A stretch of DNA of 36,427 bases from Chitinophaga pinensis (GTDB lineage Bacteria > Pseudomonadota > Gammaproteobacteria > Burkholderiales > SG8-41), in assembly GCA_943329075.2 (NCBI GenBank), contig CALQCM020000044.1, positions 1 to 36,427 on the forward strand, written 5' to 3'. Positions 27,664 through 36,076 of this stretch are shown in pieces (within the stretch, counting starts at the first letter, position 1; every line of letters starts with the position of its first letter). The notes below the pieces were generated by a model. The model saw nothing but the letters and a program-made list of their open reading frames with translations, had not been told where the DNA came from and ran no database searches. A program made the translations under genes and the position numbers.

Positions 27664-28647
27664 TCACGCCGCCCGTGGCTCCGCGTCCTGCGGCCACACC
27701 GTGACTTTGTCGAACTCCTTATTGAGCCCCTTCTCGATCAGTTCGGTCGTGCGCAACTGCCCGGAGTGGCGTGTGTCTTCGTAGCACGGCACGTCCGGGT
27801 TGTGATACAGGATGCCGACCGGGATCGGATCCGTGCTGGAGGCAATTTCACGCGCACGGTCAATGTTCAGCGGATCGTGCGTCAACTGGTTCTTGTAGAC
27901 CTTGGCGAGTGTCGGACTCAGCTTGAGGCCGCGCTCGTGGTTGAGCAGCAGGATGCGGTTCGGGTCGTGCATCGCCGGATCGTGGATTTTCGGCAGCCAT
28001 TCGGGACAGCGCTGCACGATGCGCACGAACGACAGCCCCTTGTGGTGATAGGCGGCGGAGAGGATGTCATAGAGCGACTCCGGTATCCAGTCGACCGCCT
28101 GCGCGACGAACGACACGTTCTGCACGCCCAGCGTAACCGTCAGCGGATTGAGCGCATCGAGGTAGGAACCCTTCGGCGTCGTGTTGCTCTTGGTGCCGAT
28201 CGGCGAGGTCGGCGAGGCCTGCATCTTGGTCAGGCCGTAAATCTGGTTGTCGTGCAGCATCACCGTGATGTTCATGTTGTAGCGGATGGCGTGGATCCAG
28301 TGCGCCGCACCGATCGAGCAGCAATCGCCATCGCCGGTGTTGACGAACACCGTCAGGTCCGGGCGCGCCATCTTGACGCCTTCGGCGATCGGCAGCGCGC
28401 GGCCGTGTATGCCGTGAAAACCGTAGGTCTTCATGTAATGCGGGAAGCGGCTCGAGCAGCCGATGCCCGAGACGAACACAGTTTTCTCCGGTCGCAGATC
28501 TTCGTTGCGGCACAGGCGCTGCACCGCGGTCAGAATCGCGTTGTCGCCGCAGCCCGTGCACCAGCGCGGCACGCCGCTCTGATAGTCCTCGAGCTCGTGG
28601 TGCTCCTCGAACATCTGGAGCAGGCATTCGGTGGCTGCCATGTTCAT
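27664..28647 (-). CDS. 2-oxoacid:acceptor oxidoreductase, beta subunit
   Basis: A 327-aa thiamine-diphosphate subunit. Seen: WCTGCGDNAILTAVQ near the N-terminus, FVSGIGCSSRFPHYMKTYGFHGIHGRALPIA, and the cofactor motif GDGDCCSIGAAHW followed by NITVMLHDNQIYGLTKMQ. This is the KorB/PorB type that decarboxylates a 2-oxoacid with CoA and reduces ferredoxin. The size and motif set fit a 2-oxoglutarate or broad 2-oxoacid enzyme; the substrate is not certain. Its ATG overlaps the alpha-subunit stop as ATGA, showing coupled translation. Confidence 0.92.
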   Translation of the reverse strand: MNMAATECLLQMFEEHHELEDYQSGVPRWCTGCGDNAILTAVQRLCRNEDLRPEKTVFVSGIGCSSRFPHYMKTYGFHGIHGRALPIAEGVKMARPDLTVFVNTGDGDCCSIGAAHWIHAIRYNMNITVMLHDNQIYGLTKMQASPTSPIGTKSNTTPKGSYLDALNPLTVTLGVQNVSFVAQAVDWIPESLYDILSAAYHHKGLSFVRIVQRCPEWLPKIHDPAMHDPNRILLLNHERGLKLSPTLAKVYKNQLTHDPLNIDRAREIASSTDPIPVGILYHNPDVPCYEDTRHSGQLRTTELIEKGLNKEFDKVTVWPQDAEPRAA

Positions 28648-30590
28648 GATTTTTTCGCCTTTGCTTGCTTGGACTTCACGGCCGGTTTGAGCTTGCCGCG
28701 GATGAGGCCGCAGATGGTGGACGGTTTGATCGGCGCGCCGCGCACCTCGCTCCAGCAGTCGACGTCGACCAGGAAGCGCGAACGCAGCAGGATCGCCAGC
28801 GCCGAGTAGCGGCGGTTGTTCTCGTCGATGATCTCGTCGTTCGGGTCGTCCGACCAGTTGCCTTCGATCGTCATCACTTTCTTGAAGCGCCGCATCGCCT
28901 CGCCGATCCCCGGCGGCAGCGGCTGCAGGAACCGCAGATGCATCGAAGACACTTTATGGCCCTCGGCGCGCATCAGTTCGACCGCCTCTTCGATTGCGCC
29001 CTTGGTGCTGCCCCAGCCCATGATCAGCAGGTCGCCCGACTGGTCGCCGAACAGCGGCGGCGCCTTGAGCGTTTTCTGCAAGGCGGCGAGCTTGAGACTG
29101 CGCGCGTGGATACTTTGTTCGTTGATGTCGGCGTCGTAGGCGACGTGGCTGGCGCGGTCGTGGGCGAGCCCCGTGAGCGTGTGTTCGCCGCCGGGCTGCC
29201 CCGGAATGAAGCGCCGTGCGAGGCCGGTGGTCTTGTCCCAGTCATAGGGCAGCGCACCGGGCGGTATCACGCTCTGGTCGATCGGCGGCGCCAGCCAGGA
29301 CTCGCTGAACTGCGGGCGCGGAAACGGCTGCTGCGAGGTCGCGAGGTTCGAATCGGTCAGCACCACCACCACCATGTTGAAGGTCTCGGCGATCTTGCGT
29401 GCCGTGATGATCGAGTAGAAGCAGTCTTCGATCGTGCTCGCCGCCATCACCACTTTGGGCGCGTCGCCGTGACTGCCGAAAATCGCCGTCATCAGGTCAC
29501 CCTGCTCGGCCTTGGTCGGCTGGCCGGTGCTGGGGCCGCCGCGCTGGACGTTGACGACGACGAGCGGAATCTCGCCCATCACCGCGAGGCCGATCGCCTC
29601 CTGCTTCAATGAATAGCCGGGGCCCGAAGTGATCGTCACCGTGCACTTGCCGGCGTAGGAGGCGCCGATAGCGAAGGCGCAGGCCGAAATCTCGTCTTCG
29701 GCCTGGTGCACGATGCCGCCGATCCGTTCGAGCACATCCGACAGGTAGTGCGAGGCCGAGGTCGCCGGCGTGATCGGATACATCGAGCAGATTTCCATGC
29801 CCGAGGCGAGCACGCCGAGTGCCAGCGCGGTATTGCCGTTGACCACGATCTGCGCCTCTTTCGCGCGCGTGGCCGGGATGCTGTACTTGAAATCGAGGTT
29901 GACTTCGGCCCAGATAAAACCGGCGTCGAGCAGTTTGACGTTCGCATCGATCACGCTCTGCGCCTTCTTGCCGAAGGTCAGCGCGATCTGCTCGCGCGCG
30001 ACCTCAAGGTCAAGACTGTAAATGCTGCACAGCATGCCCAACGCGAACATGTTCTTGCCGCGGCGCGCATCGCTGACGAGTGCCAGGCATTCGCGCTCCA
30101 TCGGAATTTCGTAAACGCGATAGCCGGCCTTCTTCAACGCGTCGTGTGTTTCGATGTAGGAGGCGACGATCGCCGGATCGGCATGCTCGCGCCACATGCT
30201 CTCGAGCAGGATGATGCAATCGCCGCTCAATTCACCGGAGCGCACGCGCCCGAGCAGCACCTGCTCGTTGAATGCCACCACCAGACCGGTATTGTCGCCG
30301 CCGTTGCTGACCGGCCCCTGGCCGATGCGGATGCGGTTGCCGCTGGCCCCCGCCACGCTGCGTGCCGGCGGGCGGATCTCGGCGGGGATGATCTCTACCG
30401 TCCAGATGCCATTGCCCATTTTTGCCGCGATCGAGCCGAGCGACTGGCCGCAGCGCTGTGCGCCTTCGCCCGAATCGCTGATGATCTCGACGATGTGCTC
30501 CTTGAGCACCTTGACCGGTTTGCCTGATTCCGATTTTTTTGCCGGACCGCGGGTCTGCCGCACCGGCTCTTTGAAGGATATGTCGTTCAT
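28644..30590 (-). CDS. 2-oxoacid:acceptor oxidoreductase, fused gamma-alpha subunit
   Basis: A 648-aa subunit. The N-terminal part (about 30-220) is the gamma domain (SGEGAQRCGQSLGSIAAKMG), followed by the alpha pyrimidine-binding domain with the diagnostic CSMYPITPATSASHYL and QAEDEISACAFAIGASYAG, and a C-terminal transketolase-like domain with LIMGWGSTKGAIEEA. The gamma-alpha fusion is the KorA arrangement. With the beta subunit it forms a ferredoxin-linked oxoacid oxidoreductase, an enzyme often found in anaerobes but known in aromatic-degrading Betaproteobacteria such as Azoarcus and Thauera, where it supplies low-potential electrons. The start overlaps the upstream stop as ATGA. The tail is Lys/Ala rich. 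Confidence 0.93.
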   Translation of the reverse strand: MNDISFKEPVRQTRGPAKKSESGKPVKVLKEHIVEIISDSGEGAQRCGQSLGSIAAKMGNGIWTVEIIPAEIRPPARSVAGASGNRIRIGQGPVSNGGDNTGLVVAFNEQVLLGRVRSGELSGDCIILLESMWREHADPAIVASYIETHDALKKAGYRVYEIPMERECLALVSDARRGKNMFALGMLCSIYSLDLEVAREQIALTFGKKAQSVIDANVKLLDAGFIWAEVNLDFKYSIPATRAKEAQIVVNGNTALALGVLASGMEICSMYPITPATSASHYLSDVLERIGGIVHQAEDEISACAFAIGASYAGKCTVTITSGPGYSLKQEAIGLAVMGEIPLVVVNVQRGGPSTGQPTKAEQGDLMTAIFGSHGDAPKVVMAASTIEDCFYSIITARKIAETFNMVVVVLTDSNLATSQQPFPRPQFSESWLAPPIDQSVIPPGALPYDWDKTTGLARRFIPGQPGGEHTLTGLAHDRASHVAYDADINEQSIHARSLKLAALQKTLKAPPLFGDQSGDLLIMGWGSTKGAIEEAVELMRAEGHKVSSMHLRFLQPLPPGIGEAMRRFKKVMTIEGNWSDDPNDEIIDENNRRYSALAILLRSRFLVDVDCWSEVRGAPIKPSTICGLIRGKLKPAVKSKQAKAKKS

Positions 30591-32107
30591 GATTTTGCCG
30601 CCGCCGCGATACGCACGCGCGCGAAGTTGCGCTCCCTGAGATCGATGCCGAAGAGTTTGTTGCCGCTATCCCTGCCCTCGCCCGCATAGGGCAGGTCGGT
30701 GTCGCGAATGCCGAGATAGGCTTTCATGCCGCGCGCCGCCCGGCGCCCGGCGCCCATCGCCTCGATCACGGTCGCCGCACCGGTGACGATGTCACCGCCG
30801 GCGAAGACGCCCGACTCGGAAGTCACCAGCGTGTCATCGGCCGCAATGTAGCCCCACTTGTTCAACTTCAGCTGCGAGGTCTGGCCCATGATCGGATTAG
30901 CGTTGGTGCCGATGGCGAATACCACCAGATCGGTTTCAAAGTCGTGCTCGCTGCCGGCCACCACCACCGGACGGCGCCGCCCCGAGTCGTCGGGCTCGCC
31001 GAGTTCCATACGTACGCAGCGCATGCCGCTGACGCCGCCCTTGCCGTCGTCGATGATCGCCACCGGGTTGGTCAACCAGTGAAATTCAACGCCCTCTTCT
31101 TCGGCGTGGTGCACCTCCTCGGTGCGCGCCGGGCATTCGGTGCGCGAACGCCGGTAGATGCAATAGACTTTTTCCGCACCAAGACGGATACACACGCGCA
31201 TCGCGTCCATCGCCGTGTTGCCCGCACCGATCACCGCCACGCGTTTGCCGATCGGCAGCGGCGTGTCGAAGTTCGGAAATTCTTTTGCCCGCATCAGATT
31301 GCAGCGCGTCAGCAGTTCGTTCGCCGAGAGCACGCCGTTCAAGGTGTCGCCGGGGATGCCGAGCATGGTCGGATAACCGGCACCGGTGCCGACGAACACG
31401 GCGTCGAAGCCCATTTCGTCTTTCATCTGCTCGATCGTGAAGAGGCGGCCGACCAGCGTATTGCATTCGAACTTGACGCCGAGCTTGCGCAAATTATTGA
31501 TCTCGGCATCGATCACCTCGTTGGGCAAACGGAAATCCGGAATGCCGTACCGCAGCACCCCACCCGGCAAATGGAAGGCCTCGTAGACGGTGACATCGCA
31601 ACCGGCCTTCGCCATGTCGGCCGCGCAGGCGATGCCGGCGGGGCCCGAGCCGACGATGCCGATCTTGAAATCGTTCGGTTCGATATACGGAATGTTGACC
31701 CAGCCCTCGGCAATCGCGGTGTCGCCGACAAAACGTTCGAGGCGGCCGATGGCAACGGGTTCGAGCGACTCGCCGACGGTGCACACACCTTCGCACTGGT
31801 TTTCCTGCGGACACACGCGCCCGCAGATCGCTGGCAGCAGATTGGTGTCGGCAATGACGTCGTAGGCGCCGCGGAAATCCTTCTCCGTCATTTTCTGGAT
31901 AAAAGCCGGAATGTTGATGCCGACCGGACAGCCGTCAACGCAGGGCTGCTCCGGGCACATCAGACAGCGCTCGGACTCCTTTAACGCATCTTCAAGACGG
32001 AAGCCGCAGGCGACTTCGGAAAAATTTTTCGCGCGCTCCTGCGGATCCTGCTCGCGCATCGGGGTGCGCTGCTGCGGAATGGTACGGATGGTTTTTTTCT
32101 TGGCCAT
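30587..32107 (-). CDS. NADPH-dependent glutamate synthase small subunit-like oxidoreductase (NfnB/GltD type)
   Basis: A 506-aa flavoprotein. Seen: two N-terminal [4Fe-4S] cysteine groups (CLMCPEQPCVDGCP at about 48-61 and CGRVCPQENQCEGVC at about 97-111), an FAD-binding IGIVGSGPAGIACAAD, and an NADPH-binding VAVIGAGNTAMDAMR at about 290-304. This is the GltD/NfnB/SudA-type fold. No large glutamate synthase subunit is nearby; instead an NfnA-like gene precedes it, which points to NADPH-ferredoxin electron transfer. The start is ATG 32107, where the KKKTIRTIPQQRTP leader begins; the longer frame is not supported. It overlaps the oxoacid gene downstream as ATGA. Confidence 0.9.
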   Translation of the reverse strand: MAKKKTIRTIPQQRTPMREQDPQERAKNFSEVACGFRLEDALKESERCLMCPEQPCVDGCPVGINIPAFIQKMTEKDFRGAYDVIADTNLLPAICGRVCPQENQCEGVCTVGESLEPVAIGRLERFVGDTAIAEGWVNIPYIEPNDFKIGIVGSGPAGIACAADMAKAGCDVTVYEAFHLPGGVLRYGIPDFRLPNEVIDAEINNLRKLGVKFECNTLVGRLFTIEQMKDEMGFDAVFVGTGAGYPTMLGIPGDTLNGVLSANELLTRCNLMRAKEFPNFDTPLPIGKRVAVIGAGNTAMDAMRVCIRLGAEKVYCIYRRSRTECPARTEEVHHAEEEGVEFHWLTNPVAIIDDGKGGVSGMRCVRMELGEPDDSGRRRPVVVAGSEHDFETDLVVFAIGTNANPIMGQTSQLKLNKWGYIAADDTLVTSESGVFAGGDIVTGAATVIEAMGAGRRAARGMKAYLGIRDTDLPYAGEGRDSGNKLFGIDLRERNFARVRIAAAAKS

Positions 32108-32184
32108 GTCTTCACTTTCTTGCTGGCGATGCCGATTACGGAAGCCCCACTGCAAATCGCGCCGGTCGCGCTGCGACGGCCAAG

Positions 32185-33138
32185 TCAGCCGCCACCGACG
32201 TCTTCAAACGGATCAGGCAGGCCCGGGCTCTCGACCGGCAGCGCCGCCATCGCGGCGAGCGCTTCCGCCAGCGACGGCTCGGCGTGGATTTCATTGCGCA
32301 TGCGACAGGTCGCCGACCAGCGCTGGAGCGCCGCCTTCTCCTCCGGCACAAACCGCTTGAGGCGCGTCATCAAGTCGTCGAAGTCGACCTTGTGGCCGTC
32401 GAAGTCGGGGCCGTCAACACAGGCGAACTTGATTTCATCGCCGAGCTTGACGCGGCAGCCGCCGCACATGCCGGTGCCGTCGACCATCAGCGGATTCAGA
32501 CTGACGATGGTCTTGATGTTGTGCGGCCGCGTCGCTTCGGCACAGCCGCGCATCATGATCGGCGGCCCGATGGCGACGAACTCGTCGATGTCAGGGTGTT
32601 TGGCAATCGCCTGTTTGATGCCCTCGGTGATCATGCCCTTGATGCCGGCCGAGCCGTCGTCCGTGCAGACGATGAATTCGTCGCAGTAATTTTTGAACTT
32701 GTCTTCCCAGAACATCAGCTTTTTGTTGCGAAAGCCGACGATGCCGATCACATAGGCGCCGGCCTCCTTAAAGGCGCGCGCATGCGGAAAAATCGGCGCC
32801 ACGCCGAGGCCGCCGCCGACGCAGGCGACCTTCTTCACTTTATCGATATGGCTGGGGATGCCCATCGGGCCCGTCACCGCATACAAACTGGTGCCGACCT
32901 GGCAGTCCTGCTGCATTTCCTTGGTGGTTTTGCCGACCGCCTGGATCACCAGTGTGATGGTGCCCTTCTGGCGGTTGAAATCGGCGATGGTGAGTGGAAT
33001 GCGTTCGCCGTGTTCGGTTGACATCACAATGACAAACTGCCCGGCACGGGCCGCTTTTGCCATCAACGGATGGTGTACCTCAAGCAGGTACGTCACATCC
33101 GAAAAATCCTCGCGCGCGACGATGGCGAAATTGGACAT
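32185..33138 (-). CDS. FAD/NAD(P)-binding and [2Fe-2S] oxidoreductase subunit (NfnA/PyrK-like)
   Basis: A 317-aa flavoprotein of the dihydroorotate dehydrogenase electron-transfer/sulfide dehydrogenase type. Seen: an N-terminal FAD domain (HPLMAKAARAGQFVIVM), the NAD-binding VACVGGGLGVAPIFPHA (105-121), and a C-terminal [2Fe-2S] site with Cys225, Cys228 and Cys240 (GTGMCGGCRVKLGD and KFACVDGP). It is the first gene of the five-gene redox operon; a GAGGGG ribosome site lies 8 nt before the ATG. Together with the GltD-like protein it resembles NfnAB, the flavin-bifurcating NADH/ferredoxin/NADP complex. Whether bifurcation occurs here is inferred. Confidence 0.9.
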   Translation of the reverse strand: MSNFAIVAREDFSDVTYLLEVHHPLMAKAARAGQFVIVMSTEHGERIPLTIADFNRQKGTITLVIQAVGKTTKEMQQDCQVGTSLYAVTGPMGIPSHIDKVKKVACVGGGLGVAPIFPHARAFKEAGAYVIGIVGFRNKKLMFWEDKFKNYCDEFIVCTDDGSAGIKGMITEGIKQAIAKHPDIDEFVAIGPPIMMRGCAEATRPHNIKTIVSLNPLMVDGTGMCGGCRVKLGDEIKFACVDGPDFDGHKVDFDDLMTRLKRFVPEEKAALQRWSATCRMRNEIHAEPSLAEALAAMAALPVESPGLPDPFEDVGGG

Positions 33139-33337
33139 TTCAATTGCCCCTCGGTCAGATCATGCCGACTCGTCTCGCGTTGTCTGCAAGGCCCGTCAGA
33201 GTGCCGTGGTGCGACGGACTTACGCGATGGCTATCGGCATGTTGTGGGAGCTAATCTATAACCTCGCTTCGCCGCTGATATTGATTTGGCGCAAGGTTTA
33301 CGGCGTTTTTGCGCCGCGTCAAATCCCGCGCGTGGCG

Positions 33338-34396
33338 TCAGGACTTGATTTCGCGCGTCGCCGCAAATGAATTGCCGAAACAGGGCACATACACCGAATG
33401 CGTGCCGGGCCCGCCCGCCACCATGATGCAGATTTCTTCGGGCCGCGTGGAGATCGGCAGCAGCGTGTCGTGCGTGATGGTGCCGAGTTCGACGGTGCGC
33501 GAATCCAGTACGCGCTGCAGGTCACGGCCCGCCATCAGACCGGCACGCATCTTCGAGGCCTCCCACAGGCGGCGCTTCAACTCCGCCTTGCTGACACCGC
33601 CACGCTGCAGAATGTCGGCGTGTTCGGGGCCGATCATCAGCCACGGTTCGCCGCCGTGCGTGTATTCATTGCTCGGCGGATGGAGCATGGTCTGGGCAAA
33701 CACATGCACAAGCTCGGCGGCGTCCTTGCTGTGCGAGTTCATGTTCATGGTGCCCTCGGCGCCGACCACGGTGACGGTGCTCGCGGTTTTAGCGAAGCCG
33801 CGCTCGACATGCAGCGCCTCCCACGGCGAGTCGTCTTCGTTTTCAGCGCAGCAGAACGTGTACTTGCCGGGCTGGCCGTGGGTGGCGAGGTCCATGTCGC
33901 CGGGCAGCGCACCGCCGACGTTGCGCAATATCAGACGCAGGGCGCGGCCGATGGTGGCGTTGGCCCACGCCCCTTCGCCGATGCAATTGAAAGTCGCATT
34001 GACCTCCAGCGTTTTGGCGGCGGGCCCGTTGACAATGATCCAGATCGCCACCGGGTTGGTGGTCGCCTGCATCGCCTGCAGATTGAATGCGCGGTCGGCA
34101 CAGGCCTCAACCGCCGCGATCAGCACCGGCAGATACGCCGGCTCGCAGCCGGCCATCACGGCATTGATGGCGATGTTCTCGACCGTCGCATTGGCGAAAC
34201 CCGGCGCCAGCACAGCGACGAGGTCATCGCGCCGGCGCGTCGTGCCAGCGAGCATGCGCGCCACGCGCGCCTCGGTCGGCGGCACGATCGGCAGACCGTC
34301 GCTCCATTTGCGCTCGCGATAGAGCCGGTTGATGGCGTCGAGATCGTCGGGCGCCTCGATCAATTGCGCTGCATTGGCTGGACTCATGGTGCTCAT
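33338..34396 (-). CDS. Stand-alone homologue of domain 2 of the UGSC fusion protein
   Basis: A 352-aa protein of unknown function. Seen: RKWSDGLPIVPPTEARVARML (29-49; shown for position), NAVMAGCEPAYLPVLIAAVE (78-97), GPAAKTLEVNATFNCIG, and a RALRLILRNVGGALPGDMD block. The same blocks, in the same order, make up residues 200-555 of the fused selenoprotein at 18611-20341 and the opening of the partial gene at 36077. It has no signal peptide and is probably cytosolic. Its ATG overlaps the stop of the UGSC selenoprotein gene upstream as ATGA, so the two are translated together. I infer that they form a complex or act in successive steps. Confidence 0.85.
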   Translation of the reverse strand: MSTMSPANAAQLIEAPDDLDAINRLYRERKWSDGLPIVPPTEARVARMLAGTTRRRDDLVAVLAPGFANATVENIAINAVMAGCEPAYLPVLIAAVEACADRAFNLQAMQATTNPVAIWIIVNGPAAKTLEVNATFNCIGEGAWANATIGRALRLILRNVGGALPGDMDLATHGQPGKYTFCCAENEDDSPWEALHVERGFAKTASTVTVVGAEGTMNMNSHSKDAAELVHVFAQTMLHPPSNEYTHGGEPWLMIGPEHADILQRGGVSKAELKRRLWEASKMRAGLMAGRDLQRVLDSRTVELGTITHDTLLPISTRPEEICIMVAGGPGTHSVYVPCFGNSFAATREIKS

Positions 34397-34935
34397 TTCA
34401 GTTTCTGGCCGGTGGCGAGTTGCACCACCTCATCGACACAGGCAGCGGCGAGTGTGCGCACTTCGTCGCGCGTGCGCGCACCGAACGGATGCGCGATCAC
34501 TGCGATCGGCAATTCGGCGTGACCGAGTGCCCGCGCCTGTGCGCGGCCCAGCGTCAGAAAGGCACTCGAACAGATGGCGACGGCGGCACGGCCGCGTTTA
34601 ACGATTTCCACACTGTCGTGGACACTCCACGACGAGCATGATCCTCAATCACCGGACCCGGTGATCACCAGGTCGCATTGCTCCGCCAGTTCCTTGTAAA
34701 CCGCATCCTCGGCCGGCACCGAGGCCGCGCGCTTCTTGCGCTTGATGATTTTCGCCACGCCGTAGCGCGCGGTCAGCAGTTCGGCCAGATCATCGACCAG
34801 ATGGTCGAAGTTGGGTTTGGCATTGTCGACAAAACCGACCACCTTGCCCTTGAGGCCGGCAACGGTCTGCCGGACGGTTTCGACACCCGCGGCGCGCACT
34901 GCGGTCGGGTTGTAGAGCAGCACAGAACCCGTCAT
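34393..34935 (-). CDS. UGSC-family selenoprotein (stand-alone)
   Basis: A 180-residue frame with one internal TGA at 34645-34647, read as selenocysteine 97: ITGSGD-U-GSCSSWSVHDS. This is the canonical UGSC motif and its flanks, with a UxxC redox pair. The opening LKGKVVGFVDNAKPNF and the spacing of Sec (residue 97 here, 98 in the fused gene) match the first domain of the fused protein. A GGAAG ribosome site precedes ATG 34935, and a SECIS-like hairpin starts 12 nt after the TGA. If TGA were a stop, only 96 residues would be made and the conserved second half would be orphaned. Function is unknown; thiol-selenol redox chemistry is inferred. Confidence 0.92.
34615..34647 (-). promoter_or_regulatory. 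Sec codon and bacterial SECIS-like hairpin (2)
   Basis: On the minus strand, TGA (34645-34647) is followed after 11 nt by a 7-bp perfect stem, GTCGTGG and CCACGAC, closing the 5-nt loop AGTGT at 34622-34626. The loop begins 18 nt after the TGA and has G in second position, as in the first element and as required of known bacterial SECIS hairpins. The two hairpins differ in sequence, so this is not simple duplication. Confidence 0.82.
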
Positions 34936-35004
34936 GGTTCTTCCTTTCGTTGTTTGCTTTTTTGAGCCGCCATTTTAGTTGAATCAGGCGTGCGCGGTAA
35001 TGCT

Positions 35005-35979
35005 TCAATCGAGATGAATGCCGCCGCGGCGAATGACCTCAGCCCATTTTCGCATTTCGGACTGGAAGTAAGCGGCGAATTCCGCCGGTGACAGGCCGCG
35101 CGGTTCGGCTCCGATACTCGACAACGTCTCGACGACGTCATTAGCTTTCAATGCGGCTGCGACTTCACGATACAGCCGATCAATCACCGGCTGCGGCGTC
35201 GCCGCCGGCGCCAGCATGCCGACCCACGAACTTGATTCAAAACCGGGAAAACCCGATTCGGCAATCGTCGGCAGCGCCGGCGCGATAGCCAGGCGCTTGA
35301 GACTGGTCACCGCGAGTCCGCGCAGTTGTTTGCTGTTCACATACTGCATCGCCGACACCGTGCTGGTGAAGGTCGTCTGCACGTGGCCGGCAACGAGATC
35401 GATAAAACCGGGGCCGGCGCCCTTGTACGGGACGTGCACAAGATCGATTGTCGCCGCCGCTCGAAACAGCTCGGTGGTCAGATGCTGCGAACTGCCGTTG
35501 CCCGCCGACGCGTAATTAATCCGGCCCGGTTTGTTTCTGGCGAGTGCGATGAATTCCCCCAGCGTGTTCGCCGCTACTGATGGATGAACGACCAGCATGA
35601 AGGGGGCCGCTTCGATCAGCGTCACCGGCGAAAAATCCCTGACCGGATCGTACGGCAGCTTCTTTAACACGCTTGGGTTCACCGCGTGCGTGGTGGTGAC
35701 GGTCAGCAAGGTGTAACCGTCGGCCGGCGCGCGGGCGACAATCTCGGTGCCGATGATGGTGCTGCCGCCGGCGCGATTATCCACCACCACCGACTGACCA
35801 AGACTGTCGGTCAGTTTGCGTGCAATCAGGCGTGACACGGTATCGGCCGGCCCCGCTGGCGACAACGGCACGACGAGGCGGACCGGTTTTGACGGGTAGT
35901 CAGCAGCCTGCGATACGGCGTATCCGCAGAATGCGATACCAATTGTGAGTGCGTAGAGGTCGATTTGTTTGCTGAACAT
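35005..35979 (-). CDS. Bug-family substrate-binding protein (7)
   Basis: A 324-aa periplasmic receptor. Signal peptide ending AVSQAAD, then [63 protein letters not shown] and a [16 protein letters not shown] tail. The first loop has PAGPAD where PGGxxD is usual. It lies upstream of the split selenoprotein pair on the same strand, 69 bases away, and may be in their operon; it is divergent from the third domain-2 homologue at 36077. Placement between them makes it the best candidate receptor for whatever this cluster handles. Confidence 0.93.
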   Translation of the reverse strand: MFSKQIDLYALTIGIAFCGYAVSQAADYPSKPVRLVVPLSPAGPADTVSRLIARKLTDSLGQSVVVDNRAGGSTIIGTEIVARAPADGYTLLTVTTTHAVNPSVLKKLPYDPVRDFSPVTLIEAAPFMLVVHPSVAANTLGEFIALARNKPGRINYASAGNGSSQHLTTELFRAAATIDLVHVPYKGAGPGFIDLVAGHVQTTFTSTVSAMQYVNSKQLRGLAVTSLKRLAIAPALPTIAESGFPGFESSSWVGMLAPAATPQPVIDRLYREVAAALKANDVVETLSSIGAEPRGLSPAEFAAYFQSEMRKWAEVIRRGGIHLD

Positions 35980-36076
35980 GGCGCAGGTATGTAACCGATG
36001 GGATGAGCGCGCAATGTTAAACTGGTTCGGTCCGCAATGTGATGCGGGTCATGCGTTTTTACGGCGGAGCACACCC

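Noticed and set aside
26388..27704. A 438-codon plus-strand frame
   Set aside because: Antisense to the ferredoxin-domain gene, with shadow-type composition and no motif.
30587..32107. GltD, small subunit of true glutamate synthase
   Set aside because: The large GltB subunit is absent and the gene sits in an operon with NfnA-like and oxoacid oxidoreductase genes, so an electron-transfer role is more likely.
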